Source: Methylibium rhizosphaerae (GTDB taxonomy: Bacteria; Pseudomonadota; Gammaproteobacteria; Burkholderiales; Burkholderiaceae_C). Taken from it: 64,000 nucleotides of DNA. The stretch covers positions 1 to 64,000 of the forward strand of contig NZ_SWAR01000022.1 in the NCBI RefSeq assembly GCF_006386545.1. Direction: 5' to 3'. Position 1 is the stretch's first letter. Each line of letters opens with the position of its first letter. Under the pieces are notes generated by a model. It had not been told where the DNA came from, did no database searches, and worked only from the letters and a program-made list of their open reading frames with translations. Below are positions 1-8,178 of the stretch, piece by piece. Position numbers and translations under genes: made by a program.

Positions 1-177
1 GCCCAGGAAGGTCATCCACACGAACAGCCAGCGCGACAGCTCCTCGCTCACCGTGATGCCCGAGCTGAAGGCGTAGCGCAGCACCACGTTGCCGAACACC
101 AGCACCACCATCAGCGCCAGGCACGACGCTGAAATCGCATCGAGCAGGCGGCAGTAGCGGTCGATCCAGCGGGTCAT
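1..177 (-). CDS. TRAP transporter small permease (DctQ family), partial
   Basis: This is the N-terminal 59 codons of an integral membrane subunit of a tripartite ATP-independent periplasmic transporter; the rest lies beyond position 1. The translation has a first hydrophobic helix (about residues 15-34), then NVVLRYAF and the family signature SEELSRWLFVW near the cut end. DctQ proteins pair with a large DctM permease and a periplasmic DctP binding protein to take up small organic acids using a sodium gradient; the substrate cannot be read here. An AGGAGA Shine-Dalgarno sequence lies about 6 nt before the ATG at 177. The gene follows a TetR regulator on the same strand, and a candidate operator lies 66 nt upstream. 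Confidence 0.82.
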   Translation of the reverse strand, partial: MTRWIDRYCRLLDAISASCLALMVVLVFGNVVLRYAFSSGITVSEELSRWLFVWMTFLG

Positions 178-242
178 CTCGTCTCCTGTTCTCCGGCGGC
201 GCACGCTGCTTCCTTGAGCAGGCGCAAGCCGTGCTCAAATAA

Positions 243-258
243 TGTACGAACTAGTTAG
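243..258. promoter_or_regulatory. candidate TetR operator upstream of the TRAP gene
   Basis: TGTACGAACTAGTTAG matches 11 of 16 positions of the site at 1011-1026 just upstream of the tetR start, including TGTAC and CTAGT. It contains the palindrome AACTAGTT. On the minus strand it overlaps an AT-rich stretch (ACATTATTT) that could be the -10 region of the TRAP promoter. A shared site at both promoters suggests that the TetR protein controls itself and the transporter. No binding evidence exists in the sequence. Confidence 0.5.
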
Positions 259-307
259 TTTTGCGATGCGGGTAAACCCGCGACGGGCAAAGAACCCTGC
301 TATCGGG

Positions 308-1000
308 CTACTTGCGGACGTAGCGAACGACCATGTCGATGATCGCGTCCCGGCGCGCCACGATGGCGGCGGGCGAGTCGAGGTCGCGCTTGAAGATGAG
401 CGAGAAGGTGTGCCGGTTCGACACGTTGAAGAAGCACAGCGCGCTGATGGACATGTGCAGGTCCACCGGGTCGATGTGCGAGCGGAACACGCCCGCCTCG
501 ACGCCGCGGCGGTACACGTCCTTCACCGCGTTGATGGCCGGCACGTTGAGCTGCTGGATCGTCCTGGACTGCGCCAGGAATTCGCCGCGGTGGATGTTCT
601 CGGTCATCACGAGGCGGATGAAATCGGGGTTGGCGAGCTGGTAGTCGCAGGTGAAGCCGACCAGCTTGCGCAGCGCGTCTTCGGGCGGCAGGTCCTCGAG
701 GTGCAGCTCGGCCTCGATGGCGCGGATGCGCCGGTAGGCCTCTTCGAGCACCGCGACGTACAGCCCCTCCTTGCTGCCGAAGTAGTAATAGATCATGCGC
801 TTGCTGGTGCGCGTGGAGGCGGCGATCTCGTCGATGCGGGCGCCGCTCAGGCCCTTGCTCGCGAACTCCTCGGTGGCGACCTCGAGGATGTTCTGCATCG
901 TGCGGTCGGGGTCGTTGGTGCGCGGCGGCGTGGCGTCGGCACCTGCCTTTGCGGCAGCGGCGGGCGCCCGGCGGGCGCGGGCGGGAGCATCTGGCTTCAT
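308..1000 (-). CDS. TetR/AcrR family transcriptional regulator
   Basis: This 230-residue repressor-type protein has an Ala/Arg/Pro-rich N-terminal tail of about 30 residues, then a TetR helix-turn-helix at about 35-80 (EEFASKGLSGARIDEIA, then SKRMIYYYFGSKEGLY). The C-terminal ligand-binding half contains YQLANPDFIRLVMTENIHRG, as in the subgroup with a TetR_C domain often found beside catabolic and transport genes. The ATG at 1000 is preceded by an AT-rich TACAAAAT box only 6 nt away and by a near-perfect inverted repeat, which fits autoregulation on a very short or leaderless transcript. The likely target is the TRAP transporter gene downstream on the same strand. The effector is unknown. Confidence 0.9.
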   Translation of the reverse strand: MKPDAPARARRAPAAAAKAGADATPPRTNDPDRTMQNILEVATEEFASKGLSGARIDEIAASTRTSKRMIYYYFGSKEGLYVAVLEEAYRRIRAIEAELHLEDLPPEDALRKLVGFTCDYQLANPDFIRLVMTENIHRGEFLAQSRTIQQLNVPAINAVKDVYRRGVEAGVFRSHIDPVDLHMSISALCFFNVSNRHTFSLIFKRDLDSPAAIVARRDAIIDMVVRYVRK

Positions 1001-1010
1001 GCGCGCATTT

Positions 1011-1026
1011 TGTACCAGCTAGTACA
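1011..1026. promoter_or_regulatory. candidate autoregulatory operator of the TetR gene
   Basis: TGTACCAGCTAGTACA is an inverted repeat with TGTAC/GTACA arms and an AGCT centre, 10 nt upstream of the tetR ATG. On the minus strand it sits between a weak -35 (CTGTCA) and the -10-like TACAAA, so bound protein would block RNA polymerase. A related site occurs at 243-258. Confidence 0.55.
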
Positions 1027-1041
1027 TCGCGTTGACAGACC

Positions 1042-1896
1042 TTAGAACGCGATGCCGGCCGTGCCCGTCATGCCCACCTTCAGGACCCGTTCCACGCCTT
1101 CGAGGATCACCGCATTCATGCCGAAGGTGATGGCACCGTCCAGCCGGGAGTCGGCGCGGTAGGTGCCGAGCGTGTCGCCGGGCTCGAACCCCTGCTCGCC
1201 GGTGTCGGGGTCCACGCTCGGGATGGTGCAGCGGGCACACGGCTTCACCAGCTTCAGGCGGATGGGGCCTTCGTCGGTGTCGAAGCGGATCTCGTCGAGG
1301 AAGTCCTCGCCGTGTGCATCGAGCCCGTCGAGCACGAGGTTCGGGCGGAAGCGCGACATCACGGCGGCCGGCACGCCCTTCGCCGCCAGCCGTTCGTTGA
1401 GGCCGTCGAGCGCGGCCACCGAGGTCACGAGCACCGGATAGCCGTCGGAGAAGGCGTTCTCGGCCTCGATGTCGCCGGTCCATTGGCGGCTCGACAGCCG
1501 CTTCTGCTCCGGGTCGAAGCGCACGAGGCGCAGCTTGCGCCCGGTGAAGTCGCTGAACCACTGGGCCGTGAGGTCGCCCATGTCATAGGCGGCCACCTCG
1601 TCCTTCCAGACGCGCACGCGGGTGGGAGCTTCCACCGCGTCGAGCGCGATGTGCAGCGCCAGCATGCCGGGTGCACGCAACACCATGTCGGCGTGGCGCA
1701 GCTGGGGCCGCACGAGCGCCAGCTTCGGCAGCTCTCGCTGCGTGACGAACACGCCCGACTCGTCGACGAGCATCCAGGCGCGGTCGAACTCGAAGCCGGT
1801 TTCGATGAGCAGCGCCTCCGGCACCGGGATGCCCGCACACGACTTCACCGGGTGCACGTACAGGGACGCCACCCGGACCTCCACGTCATCGCTCAC
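1042..1896 (-). CDS. MOSC domain protein (YcbX-like)
   Basis: This 284-residue protein has an N-terminal MOSC beta-barrel domain (LYVHPVKSCAGIPV near the start, then DRAWMLVDESGVF and TQRELPKLALVRPQL). A C-terminal MOSC domain carries the conserved cysteine in LVKPCARCTIPSVDPDTG. MOSC proteins bind molybdenum cofactor or move sulfur; YcbX acts in detoxification of N-hydroxylated compounds. The GTG start at 1896 overlaps the stop of the upstream AsmA-family gene (GTGA), which implies translational coupling. An open frame continues to 2091, but that extension lies inside the AsmA gene, is rich in Arg/Gly/Gln and does not look like coding sequence. Confidence 0.9.
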   Translation of the reverse strand: MSDDVEVRVASLYVHPVKSCAGIPVPEALLIETGFEFDRAWMLVDESGVFVTQRELPKLALVRPQLRHADMVLRAPGMLALHIALDAVEAPTRVRVWKDEVAAYDMGDLTAQWFSDFTGRKLRLVRFDPEQKRLSSRQWTGDIEAENAFSDGYPVLVTSVAALDGLNERLAAKGVPAAVMSRFRPNLVLDGLDAHGEDFLDEIRFDTDEGPIRLKLVKPCARCTIPSVDPDTGEQGFEPGDTLGTYRADSRLDGAITFGMNAVILEGVERVLKVGMTGTAGIAF

Positions 1897-4352
1897 TTGA
1901 ACAGCCCCTTCAGCTTTTCCTTGAGTTTGTCGCGCGCGGCATCCTGCGGCGAGCTGGCTGCACCTGCCGGCCCGCTGGCGCTGCCGGCCGGCGGCTTGAG
2001 GCCCAGCTTCTCGCCGAGCCTTTCCTTCAGCTTCTCTTCCGCGCGGTTCTTGAGTGTCGCCTCGGCCGCCCCCACGGCCACCTGCGACCACTGGATCTGC
2101 CAGCCCACGGCGTCGAGCGGCCCGCTCAGGTGCACCGGGATGGTCAGGCCCTTGAGCGCGGCGAGCTCGGCGCCGTCCTGGCCCTTGCTCGTGCCGACCA
2201 CGGCGGCGCGGGCCACGTAGTCGATGCGGTTGCGGCCGACGTCGATGCTGCCGGCCCCGCCCGCGCGCAGCAGCGGGCTCTTGGCATCGAGGTCGTTGCT
2301 GCGGGCCACGCCGTCGGCGATCTGGAAGCTCATGTTCATCTCGGAGAAGTCGGTCTTCTCCGTCTGCTGGGCCTTCTGCATTTCGTCCTTCTGCAGGCCC
2401 AGGGCCGCCTTGGCCTGGCGCAGCGACTTGGCGAGGTTGATGCCCCGCACGGCACCGTCGCGCAGCTGCACCGCGGCCGTGCCTGAGAGGCGCGACTTCA
2501 TCTCACCCACCGTCTTGCCGGCGGTGTCGAGGTCCACCGTCACCCGGCCGGTGCCTTCGAGCTTCTCGTAGTCGGCCACGTCCTTCAGCAGCGCGTTGAT
2601 GTTCACCCCCTGGGCAACCCCCTGCACCGTGACGCGGCTGGCGCGTGCGTCGGCCAGCGCCTTCACGTCGAAGCGGCCGCCCCAGGCCTGGGCAGCCAGC
2701 TGCTGCACCCGCAGCATGCCGCCGTCGAGCGTGGCCTCGATGCGAGCATCGGCGAGGCGGTACTGCTTCACCGCCAGCTGCCCGGCCTGCACGCTGAAGC
2801 GGCCGGTGAGCGAACGCAGCGCCGACAGGTCGATGGGCGTGTCGGCCGGCTGGGCGGCCAGCGGCGCCGGCGCCGACGCGGCGCCCGGCTTCGGCCCGAC
2901 CGCATTGGGCAGCAGGCGGTTCAGGTCGAGCGCCTGGAAGCGGGCTTCGGCCTGCACATGCGGCACGTCGCCTGCGAGGTTGGCCTGGCCCTTGGTGGTG
3001 AAGTCGTTGTCGTTGAGGCTGCCCGCCAGCGCCCACAGCGCGTTGCGTGCGCTGGCCTGCGCGCGGCCGGTGACGCCGACCTTCAGCGGCTGCAGCGCCG
3101 GGTCCTGCGCAGTGCTCTGCAGGTTCAGGGCTTCGATGGCCAGCTCGCCGGCGGCGGGCTTCACGCGCAGTTCGGCGCGCGCCTGCCCCGCGAGCTTGCG
3201 GGCGCCGCTCGTGCCGTCGAAGTCGAACTGCACGCCCGGCAGCCGCAGCTCGTCGAAGCTGCCGGCCGGCGCCTGCGAGCTGAAGCGGCCCTTCACCGTG
3301 GTCGCGCCGCTCATCGAGAACTCGCCCTGCAGCGCGCTGCCCTTGAGGCTTTCGCCCTGCACGCCCAGCTGCGGCCAGTCGAGCTTGAGCGCCACCGGCT
3401 CGCCGGTGGCGCGCTGGCCGGACAGCTGCAGCTTCAGGCTGTCGAGCGTGATCACCTTGCCGGCCGGCTGGTAGTCGAACCGCTGGATCGAGGCGCTGCT
3501 GTCCTTCAGGCGCAGGCCGGCGGTCTGCACGGCGGCCAGCTTGACGTCGAGCTTGTCGGCCTGCACCGCGCCGTTGGCGCCGTTGTACGCCGCAGCGCCG
3601 GTGACCAGCATGTCCAGCCCGCTCGCGCCGGGAACTTCGCCTTTGAGCGACACCTTGATGTCGCGCGCCTTTGCAGAGCTGGTGCCGAGCTCGGGCGTCA
3701 GCTTGAACGAACCTTCGAGCGTGGCCGCGGCGCGCGGCTGCTTCATCGCCAGCCGGGCGGCCAGGTCCACGTCCGACTCGACGCCATTGGCCAGCCGGCC
3801 GGTCTTCAGCCGGGCGATCACCAGTTCGCCGTCGAGGCCGGCCTTCGCGTCCCGCACCGTGGCCTGCAGCTGCTCGAAGTCGATGCCGCCCACGTCGAAC
3901 GCGAGCGGCTTGCCGGCGTCTGCCCCGGGGTCGGCGGGCGGATCCTTGGGGTCCGAGGCCAGCAGGTCGTCGATGTTGCTGCGGCCTTGCGCATCGCGCT
4001 GGTAGACCAGCCGCACGCCCTTGGCCTGCACCCGGTCGATCACCAGCTGCCTGCGCAGCAGCGGCAGCAGGTCGACCGACAGCGTGGCTTCGTCGAACGC
4101 GGCGAACTCCTGGGGCGCCTTGTGTTCACTGAGCGACACCTTGGCCAGCTTCACGCCCAGCCGCGGGAAGACCTTCAGTTCGATGGGGGCGCCGATGGCC
4201 AGGGTGCGCTGCCGGTTCTCGCGCATCCAGTCGATCAGCAGGCCCTGGTAGCGGTTGGGGTCGAAGGTCGCGACGAGGTAGGCGGCGGTGGCGACCAGCA
4301 GCGCAAGCAGCACGCCGAGCCCGATGAGCACACGGCGGATCCAGATCTTCAT
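1893..4352 (-). CDS. AsmA family protein
   Basis: This 819-residue inner-membrane-anchored periplasmic protein has one N-terminal transmembrane helix (VLIGLGVLLALLVATAAYLV) followed by the AsmA signature FDPNRYQGLLIDWMRENRQR. The long beta-rich body contains repeated segments such as KALADARASRVTVQGVAQGV. The C-terminal region carries the conserved NRIDYVARAAVV block and ends in a Lys-rich tail. AsmA-like proteins are thought to help move phospholipid or maintain the outer membrane. The ATG at 4352 was preferred to an upstream one at 4397 because it places the membrane helix directly at the N-terminus. It overlaps the downstream MOSC gene by 4 nt and is divergent from the UbiH-family gene. 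Confidence 0.88.
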   Translation of the reverse strand: MKIWIRRVLIGLGVLLALLVATAAYLVATFDPNRYQGLLIDWMRENRQRTLAIGAPIELKVFPRLGVKLAKVSLSEHKAPQEFAAFDEATLSVDLLPLLRRQLVIDRVQAKGVRLVYQRDAQGRSNIDDLLASDPKDPPADPGADAGKPLAFDVGGIDFEQLQATVRDAKAGLDGELVIARLKTGRLANGVESDVDLAARLAMKQPRAAATLEGSFKLTPELGTSSAKARDIKVSLKGEVPGASGLDMLVTGAAAYNGANGAVQADKLDVKLAAVQTAGLRLKDSSASIQRFDYQPAGKVITLDSLKLQLSGQRATGEPVALKLDWPQLGVQGESLKGSALQGEFSMSGATTVKGRFSSQAPAGSFDELRLPGVQFDFDGTSGARKLAGQARAELRVKPAAGELAIEALNLQSTAQDPALQPLKVGVTGRAQASARNALWALAGSLNDNDFTTKGQANLAGDVPHVQAEARFQALDLNRLLPNAVGPKPGAASAPAPLAAQPADTPIDLSALRSLTGRFSVQAGQLAVKQYRLADARIEATLDGGMLRVQQLAAQAWGGRFDVKALADARASRVTVQGVAQGVNINALLKDVADYEKLEGTGRVTVDLDTAGKTVGEMKSRLSGTAAVQLRDGAVRGINLAKSLRQAKAALGLQKDEMQKAQQTEKTDFSEMNMSFQIADGVARSNDLDAKSPLLRAGGAGSIDVGRNRIDYVARAAVVGTSKGQDGAELAALKGLTIPVHLSGPLDAVGWQIQWSQVAVGAAEATLKNRAEEKLKERLGEKLGLKPPAGSASGPAGAASSPQDAARDKLKEKLKGLFK

Positions 4353-4417
4353 TGCTTGTGGCAGAAATCGGTGGACGTGACATTGTGCATGCGGCATCTG
4401 CCGGGCAGGCCGCTGCC

Positions 4418-4423
4418 TACAAT
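4418..4423 (+). promoter_or_regulatory. candidate -10 box placed for a leaderless transcript
   Basis: TACAAT lies 6 nt before the GTG start at 4430, so transcription would begin at about the start codon. No Shine-Dalgarno sequence and no good -35 are visible. Similar spacing occurs upstream of four other genes in this window. Confidence 0.35.
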
Positions 4424-4429
4424 GCCTTG

Positions 4430-5557
4430 GTGACCAAAAGATTCGACGTCTGCGTGCAAGGTGCGGGTGCGGTGGGCAAGGCCCTCGCGCTGGCCCTGTC
4501 GCGCCAGGGCTTCAGCGTGGCGCTGGTGCAGGCGGCCCAGCCGCCGGGTGCCGCAGCCGCGCGTGAAGACGTGCGAGCCTATGCGCTCAATGCCGGCTCG
4601 ATCGGGCTGCTGGCCGAACTCAAGGTGTGGGAATCGCTGCCCGCCCAAGGCGCGGCCACTCCGGTGCTCGACATGCGCATCGAAGGCGACTCGCGAGGCC
4701 GGCTGGAGTTCTCGGCCTGGGAACAGCGGGTGCGCGAGCTGGCCTGGATCGTCGATGCCGCGGCCCTCGAGCAGGAACTGGCCACTGCCTTGCGTTTCGC
4801 GCCCCATGTGAGCCTCGTCGGCGAGCCGGCGCCGGCCGAACTGCTGGCGGTGTGCGAAGGCAAGGCCTCGGCCACACGGGAGGCGCTGGGTGCCGGCTTC
4901 GAACAGCATGCCTACGGCCAGACCGCCGTGGCGGCGCGGCTGGTGTGCGAACGCGAACACATGGGCGTGGCCTGGCAATGGTTCCGCTCGCCCGACGTGC
5001 TGGCGCTGCTGCCTTTCGACCGGCCGGAAGCCGGCCGGTCGTTCGGCCTGGTGTGGTCGGTGCCGGCCGAGCGGGCGCAGCAGCTGATGGCGCTCGACGA
5101 GGCGGATTTCAACGCCGCCCTGAACGAAGCCGCCGGCCCGGCGCCCGGCATGCTGAAGCTGGCCTCGCAACGCGCCGCCTGGCCGTTGTCGATCGGCCGC
5201 GCGGCGCGCTGGTGCGGCCCCGGCTGGGTACTGCTGGGCGATGCGGCCCATGTGGTGCACCCGCTGGCCGGACAGGGCCTCAATCTCGGCCTGGGCGACG
5301 TGGCCACCCTGGCCCGCGTGCTGGCCGAGCGCCAGCGCGAAGAGTCGTGGCGGCCGCTGGGCGACGAGCGGCTGCTGTCGCGTTATGTGCGCGAACGCGC
5401 CTCGCCCACCTGGACCATGGCGCAGCTCACCGACGGTTTGCTGCATTTGTTTGCACAGCCCGGCCTGCCGTTGCGGGAACTCCGCAACAGCGGGCTGACT
5501 CTGGTTCATCATCTGAAGCCGCTCAAGCGCTGGCTGGCCGGTCAGGCCTTCAAGTGA
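4430..5557 (+). CDS. UbiH/UbiF-family FAD-dependent hydroxylase
   Basis: This 375-residue flavoprotein monooxygenase is of the ubiquinone-biosynthesis type. It shows an N-terminal Rossmann dinucleotide-binding motif (GAGAVGKALALALSRQGF, residues 11-28), the RAYALNAGSIGLL segment near residue 50, and the second FAD motif GDAAHVVHPLAGQGLNLGLG near residue 270. Family members hydroxylate the ubiquinone ring; which ring carbon cannot be told here. The frame is open upstream to 4352, but the GTG at 4430 gives the normal N-terminus just before the Rossmann motif. The dsbC-type gene follows 34 nt downstream. Confidence 0.87.
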   Translation: MTKRFDVCVQGAGAVGKALALALSRQGFSVALVQAAQPPGAAAAREDVRAYALNAGSIGLLAELKVWESLPAQGAATPVLDMRIEGDSRGRLEFSAWEQRVRELAWIVDAAALEQELATALRFAPHVSLVGEPAPAELLAVCEGKASATREALGAGFEQHAYGQTAVAARLVCEREHMGVAWQWFRSPDVLALLPFDRPEAGRSFGLVWSVPAERAQQLMALDEADFNAALNEAAGPAPGMLKLASQRAAWPLSIGRAARWCGPGWVLLGDAAHVVHPLAGQGLNLGLGDVATLARVLAERQREESWRPLGDERLLSRYVRERASPTWTMAQLTDGLLHLFAQPGLPLRELRNSGLTLVHHLKPLKRWLAGQAFK

Positions 5558-5591
5558 CGGCGCGTTCCTTACTCGACCTGCAGGACCTTCC

Positions 5592-6308
5592 ATGACCCGT
5601 CGATTCGCCGCCGTGGCGCTGGCCACCTTCACGCTCGCAGCCCAGGCGCTGGCCGACGAAGCCGTGATCCGCAAGAACCTCTCGTCGCGCTACCCCGACG
5701 TGACCATCGACGAGGTGAACAAGACGCCCATCCCCGGCCTGTTCGAGCTGCGCCTGGGCAGCGAGGTGATCTACAGCGACGCCGAGGGCAACTACCTCGT
5801 CCAGGGCAACATCATCGACACCAAGTCGCGCAAGAACCTCACCGAGGAACGGGTCAACAAGCTGTCGGCCATCGCCTTCGAAAGCCTGCCGCTGGCCGAC
5901 GCGATCGTCTGGAAGAACGGCAAGGGCACCCGCAAGCTGGCAGTGTTTGCCGACCCGAACTGCGGCTACTGCAAGAAGTTCGAGCGAGACCTCACGAACG
6001 TGAAGGACGTGACGGTCTACACCTTCCTCATCCCCATCCTGGGCGGCGACTCGCCGCAGAAGTCGCAGGCCATCTGGTGCTCGAAGGACCGCACCGCCGC
6101 CTGGCGCAACTGGATGGTCGACGGCACCCAGCCGCCCAAGCTGCTGGGCCAGTGCGAGTCGCCGGTGGCGCGCAACATGGCGTTCGCGCAGAAGTACCGC
6201 ATCAACGGCACGCCGGCGCTGGTGTTCGAGGACGGCACGAGGGTGCCCGGCGCCCTGCCGGCGGCCGACGTCGAGAAGCAGCTCGCTGCCGCCGCCGCCA
6301 AGAAGTAG
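5592..6308 (+). CDS. dsbC: periplasmic thiol:disulfide isomerase, DsbC family
   Basis: This 238-residue protein has a signal peptide (residues 1-21, cleavage near AQALA-DE), a DsbC N-terminal dimerisation domain (SSRYPDVTIDEVNKTPIPGL) and a thioredoxin-fold domain with the active site CGYC (Cys124, Cys127). It also has a second cysteine pair (IWCSKD and GQCESP), as in E. coli DsbC, and the cis-Pro loop INGTPALVF. It would shuffle wrongly paired disulfides in periplasmic proteins, kept reduced by DsbD. A GGACC sequence precedes the ATG. The gene is convergent with the lipid-cluster operon, with only 9 nt between stop codons. Confidence 0.92.
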   Translation: MTRRFAAVALATFTLAAQALADEAVIRKNLSSRYPDVTIDEVNKTPIPGLFELRLGSEVIYSDAEGNYLVQGNIIDTKSRKNLTEERVNKLSAIAFESLPLADAIVWKNGKGTRKLAVFADPNCGYCKKFERDLTNVKDVTVYTFLIPILGGDSPQKSQAIWCSKDRTAAWRNWMVDGTQPPKLLGQCESPVARNMAFAQKYRINGTPALVFEDGTRVPGALPAADVEKQLAAAAAKK

Positions 6309-6317
6309 GCAGCGGTC

Positions 6318-6821
6318 TCAGGCGGGCGGCAGGAGCCGCCACCATTCGCTGCGCATCGGCAGCCCGCGCGCTTCGTTGCCTTCTTCCACCCACCCGAGCA
6401 GCAGGCCGGTGGGGTGGTCGGCCTCGCGCTGCAGCAGCGCCAGCACCGCTTCGGCGTCGCGACAGGCGACGAAACGCGCATCGCCTTGCCAGCCCAGGTG
6501 CTGGCTCAGCGCCGCGAGCATCTGGCTGGGCTGGCTCTGCAGGAAGCCGAAGGGCATGGGCAGGCCGCTGCGGCATTGCTCGACGCTGCTGCGCGTGGCG
6601 CTGTTGGGGCCGAACAGGCTGGCCACGCGCAATGCGGCACCGGGCGGCAAGCTGGTCTCGCCGGCCAGATCCAGGCAGCGGCGCGCACCGTAGAGCGCCA
6701 GCTCCGCCCAGGTGCCGATGCGGCGGGGCCGCTGCCCCAGGCGGGCGGCCAGTGCGTCGCGCCACAGCGGCTCGGGGGGCTCGGCCACGAAGTGGGCCAC
6801 GGTGCGCCAGGGCTGCGTCAT
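6318..6821 (-). CDS. short beta-ketoacyl-synthase-like protein (N-terminal KAS domain only)
   Basis: This 167-residue protein resembles the stand-alone ketoacyl-synthase N-terminal domain family found beside aryl-polyene and related lipid clusters: LFGPNSATRSSVEQCRS, then LPMPFGFLQSQPSQMLAAL. No KAS active-site Cys/His pattern is visible, so a role as partner or scaffold of the ketosynthase encoded just upstream is more likely than catalysis. It is the last gene of the nine-gene operon; its ATG overlaps the preceding stop as ATGA. A longer open frame to 7205 is a shadow of the ketosynthase gene. The short length looks native rather than truncated, because the reading frame is clean and translationally coupled. 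Confidence 0.7.
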   Translation of the reverse strand: MTQPWRTVAHFVAEPPEPLWRDALAARLGQRPRRIGTWAELALYGARRCLDLAGETSLPPGAALRVASLFGPNSATRSSVEQCRSGLPMPFGFLQSQPSQMLAALSQHLGWQGDARFVACRDAEAVLALLQREADHPTGLLLGWVEEGNEARGLPMRSEWWRLLPPA

Positions 6822-7900
6822 GCGGGAGCTCCACCACGGTCTTCGAGCACCAGCGCCGCATGGCCACCGCCGAAGCCGAGGATGTTCGCGAGCACGTATC
6901 GCGCATCGGGCGGTGCCTGCGCCGCCAGCCTGGCGCCCAGGGTGGGGTCGTGCGCATGGACGGATGACGGCCAGGCACCGGTTTCGAGGCACGCGGTGAG
7001 CAGCGCCAGCTCGGCCGCGCCCGAGGCGCCCAGCGTGTGCCCAATGGCCGCCTTGAGCGACACCAGCGGCGGCAGGCCGCTGCCGAACACGCGCCGCAGC
7101 CCGTCGATCTCGCTGGCATCGTTGGCCGGGCTGCCGGCCGCCTGCAGCTTGACGAGGCCGATCTGCGCGGCCGTGAGGCCGCTGCGCTGCAGCGCCTCGC
7201 GGCACATGGCCTCCACGGCCGACGGCACCGCGCCGGCGGGGTCGCGCCCGTCCACCACGTTGGCGCCGCCGGCCACCCGCCAGCGGGCGGTTCCGCGGGC
7301 TGACGTGAGGCGCAGGGCCGCCACGGCTTCACCGAGCACCAGGCCGCGGCGCGAGGCGCCCAGCGGCTGGGCCGCGTCAGGCGCGAGCAGCTGCATCGAG
7401 CCGAAGCCGGCCACGGTGAGCCGGTTGGCGAGCTCGATACCCAGCACGAGTGCCTCGGCCGCATCGCCGGCGCGCAGCCAGGCGCCGGCGCTCAGCACCG
7501 CGTTGTGGGCCGAGGTGCAGGCGGTCGAGACGGTGAACACCGGCCCTTGCCAGTCGAGCGTTTCGGCCAGCGTTTCGGCGAAGGCGTGGAAGTCCCGCTC
7601 AAAGTCGCCGCTGGCTTCGCGTTCGCCGAGATCGATCGACGAGGAGGCCACGAACAGCGGGCCGCGGCGCGGGGTGTCGAGCGCGCCGCTTTCGCGGGCG
7701 ACGCGGCGCACGGTGCGGCAGGTGCGCTCCAGCCAGTCGCCGTCTTCGGCGGGCAGCGCGAAATAGGGCCAGCCGAATCCGCCCGGCACCTCGAAGCGCG
7801 CCGGCGCCACGCCGCCTTGCCGCAGTGCTGCCACGGCATGGCCCACGTCGGGGCCCAGCGCGCAGGCGAGGCCTCGCCCGGCGAGCCACAGCTCGTTCAT
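6818..7900 (-). CDS. beta-ketoacyl-ACP synthase with altered active site
   Basis: This 360-residue thiolase-fold condensing enzyme is KAS I/II like. The nucleophile is Cys128 in STACTSAHN. Lys283 and His288 lie in the block KAAIGHTLGASGAAEL, and the C-terminal glycine loop ILGFGGGH is present. The first catalytic histidine, normally in HGTGTP, is replaced: the aligned segment reads QAAGSPANDASE with Gln253 at the His position. Loss of that His is typical of non-elongating ketosynthases, so the enzyme may transfer or hold an acyl chain rather than decarboxylate malonyl-ACP. It is coupled on both sides by ATGA overlaps to the ACP and the KAS-like gene. Confidence 0.85.
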   Translation of the reverse strand: MNELWLAGRGLACALGPDVGHAVAALRQGGVAPARFEVPGGFGWPYFALPAEDGDWLERTCRTVRRVARESGALDTPRRGPLFVASSSIDLGEREASGDFERDFHAFAETLAETLDWQGPVFTVSTACTSAHNAVLSAGAWLRAGDAAEALVLGIELANRLTVAGFGSMQLLAPDAAQPLGASRRGLVLGEAVAALRLTSARGTARWRVAGGANVVDGRDPAGAVPSAVEAMCREALQRSGLTAAQIGLVKLQAAGSPANDASEIDGLRRVFGSGLPPLVSLKAAIGHTLGASGAAELALLTACLETGAWPSSVHAHDPTLGARLAAQAPPDARYVLANILGFGGGHAALVLEDRGGAPA

Positions 7901-8178
7901 GGGGTGGGCTTGGCGAGCAAATAGTCCGCCAGGTGCGAGATGCAGCTCAGGGCGCGCCGCGTTTCCTTGCTGTCGGTCAGGCGCACGCCATAGCGCTCCT
8001 GGATCGCCATCGACACCTGCAGCGCATCGAGCGAATCGAGCGCCAGCCGCGTGTCGGGGCCGAACAGCACTTCATCGTCGGCCAGGCCGCCTTGGGGTGC
8101 CTGCTTCTCCGTGGCTTCGAGCACCAGCGCCTTGAGTTCGGCGATGAGTTCCGGGCGTGTGGCGGTGAGCTTGTTCAT
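7897..8178 (-). CDS. acyl carrier protein of the lipid cluster
   Basis: This 93-residue carrier protein is distinct from the housekeeping AcpP at 63596. The phosphopantetheine attachment site is Ser49 in LALDSLDALQVSMAIQ, followed by a helix II/III pattern typical of ACPs. It has a slightly long N-terminus and an unusually basic third segment (SKETRRALSC). It would carry the acyl or ketoacyl intermediates used by the ketosynthases and the BtrH-type transferase in the same operon, which makes it functionally analogous to DarC. Stop/start overlaps of 4 nt join it to the permease gene before it and the ketosynthase after it. Confidence 0.88.
   Translation of the reverse strand: MNKLTATRPELIAELKALVLEATEKQAPQGGLADDEVLFGPDTRLALDSLDALQVSMAIQERYGVRLTDSKETRRALSCISHLADYLLAKPTP

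Noticed and set aside
1897-2091. N-terminal extension of the MOSC protein
   Set aside because: It lies fully inside the AsmA-family gene and is Arg/Gly/Gln-rich. The GTGA overlap at 1893-1896 gives a better start.
6318-7205. possible longer KAS-like gene, or a pseudogene fragment of the ketosynthase
   Set aside because: The region above 6821 is the adjacent ketosynthase gene in another frame. The short gene begins at an ATGA overlap and has a clean frame, so it is not a broken copy.
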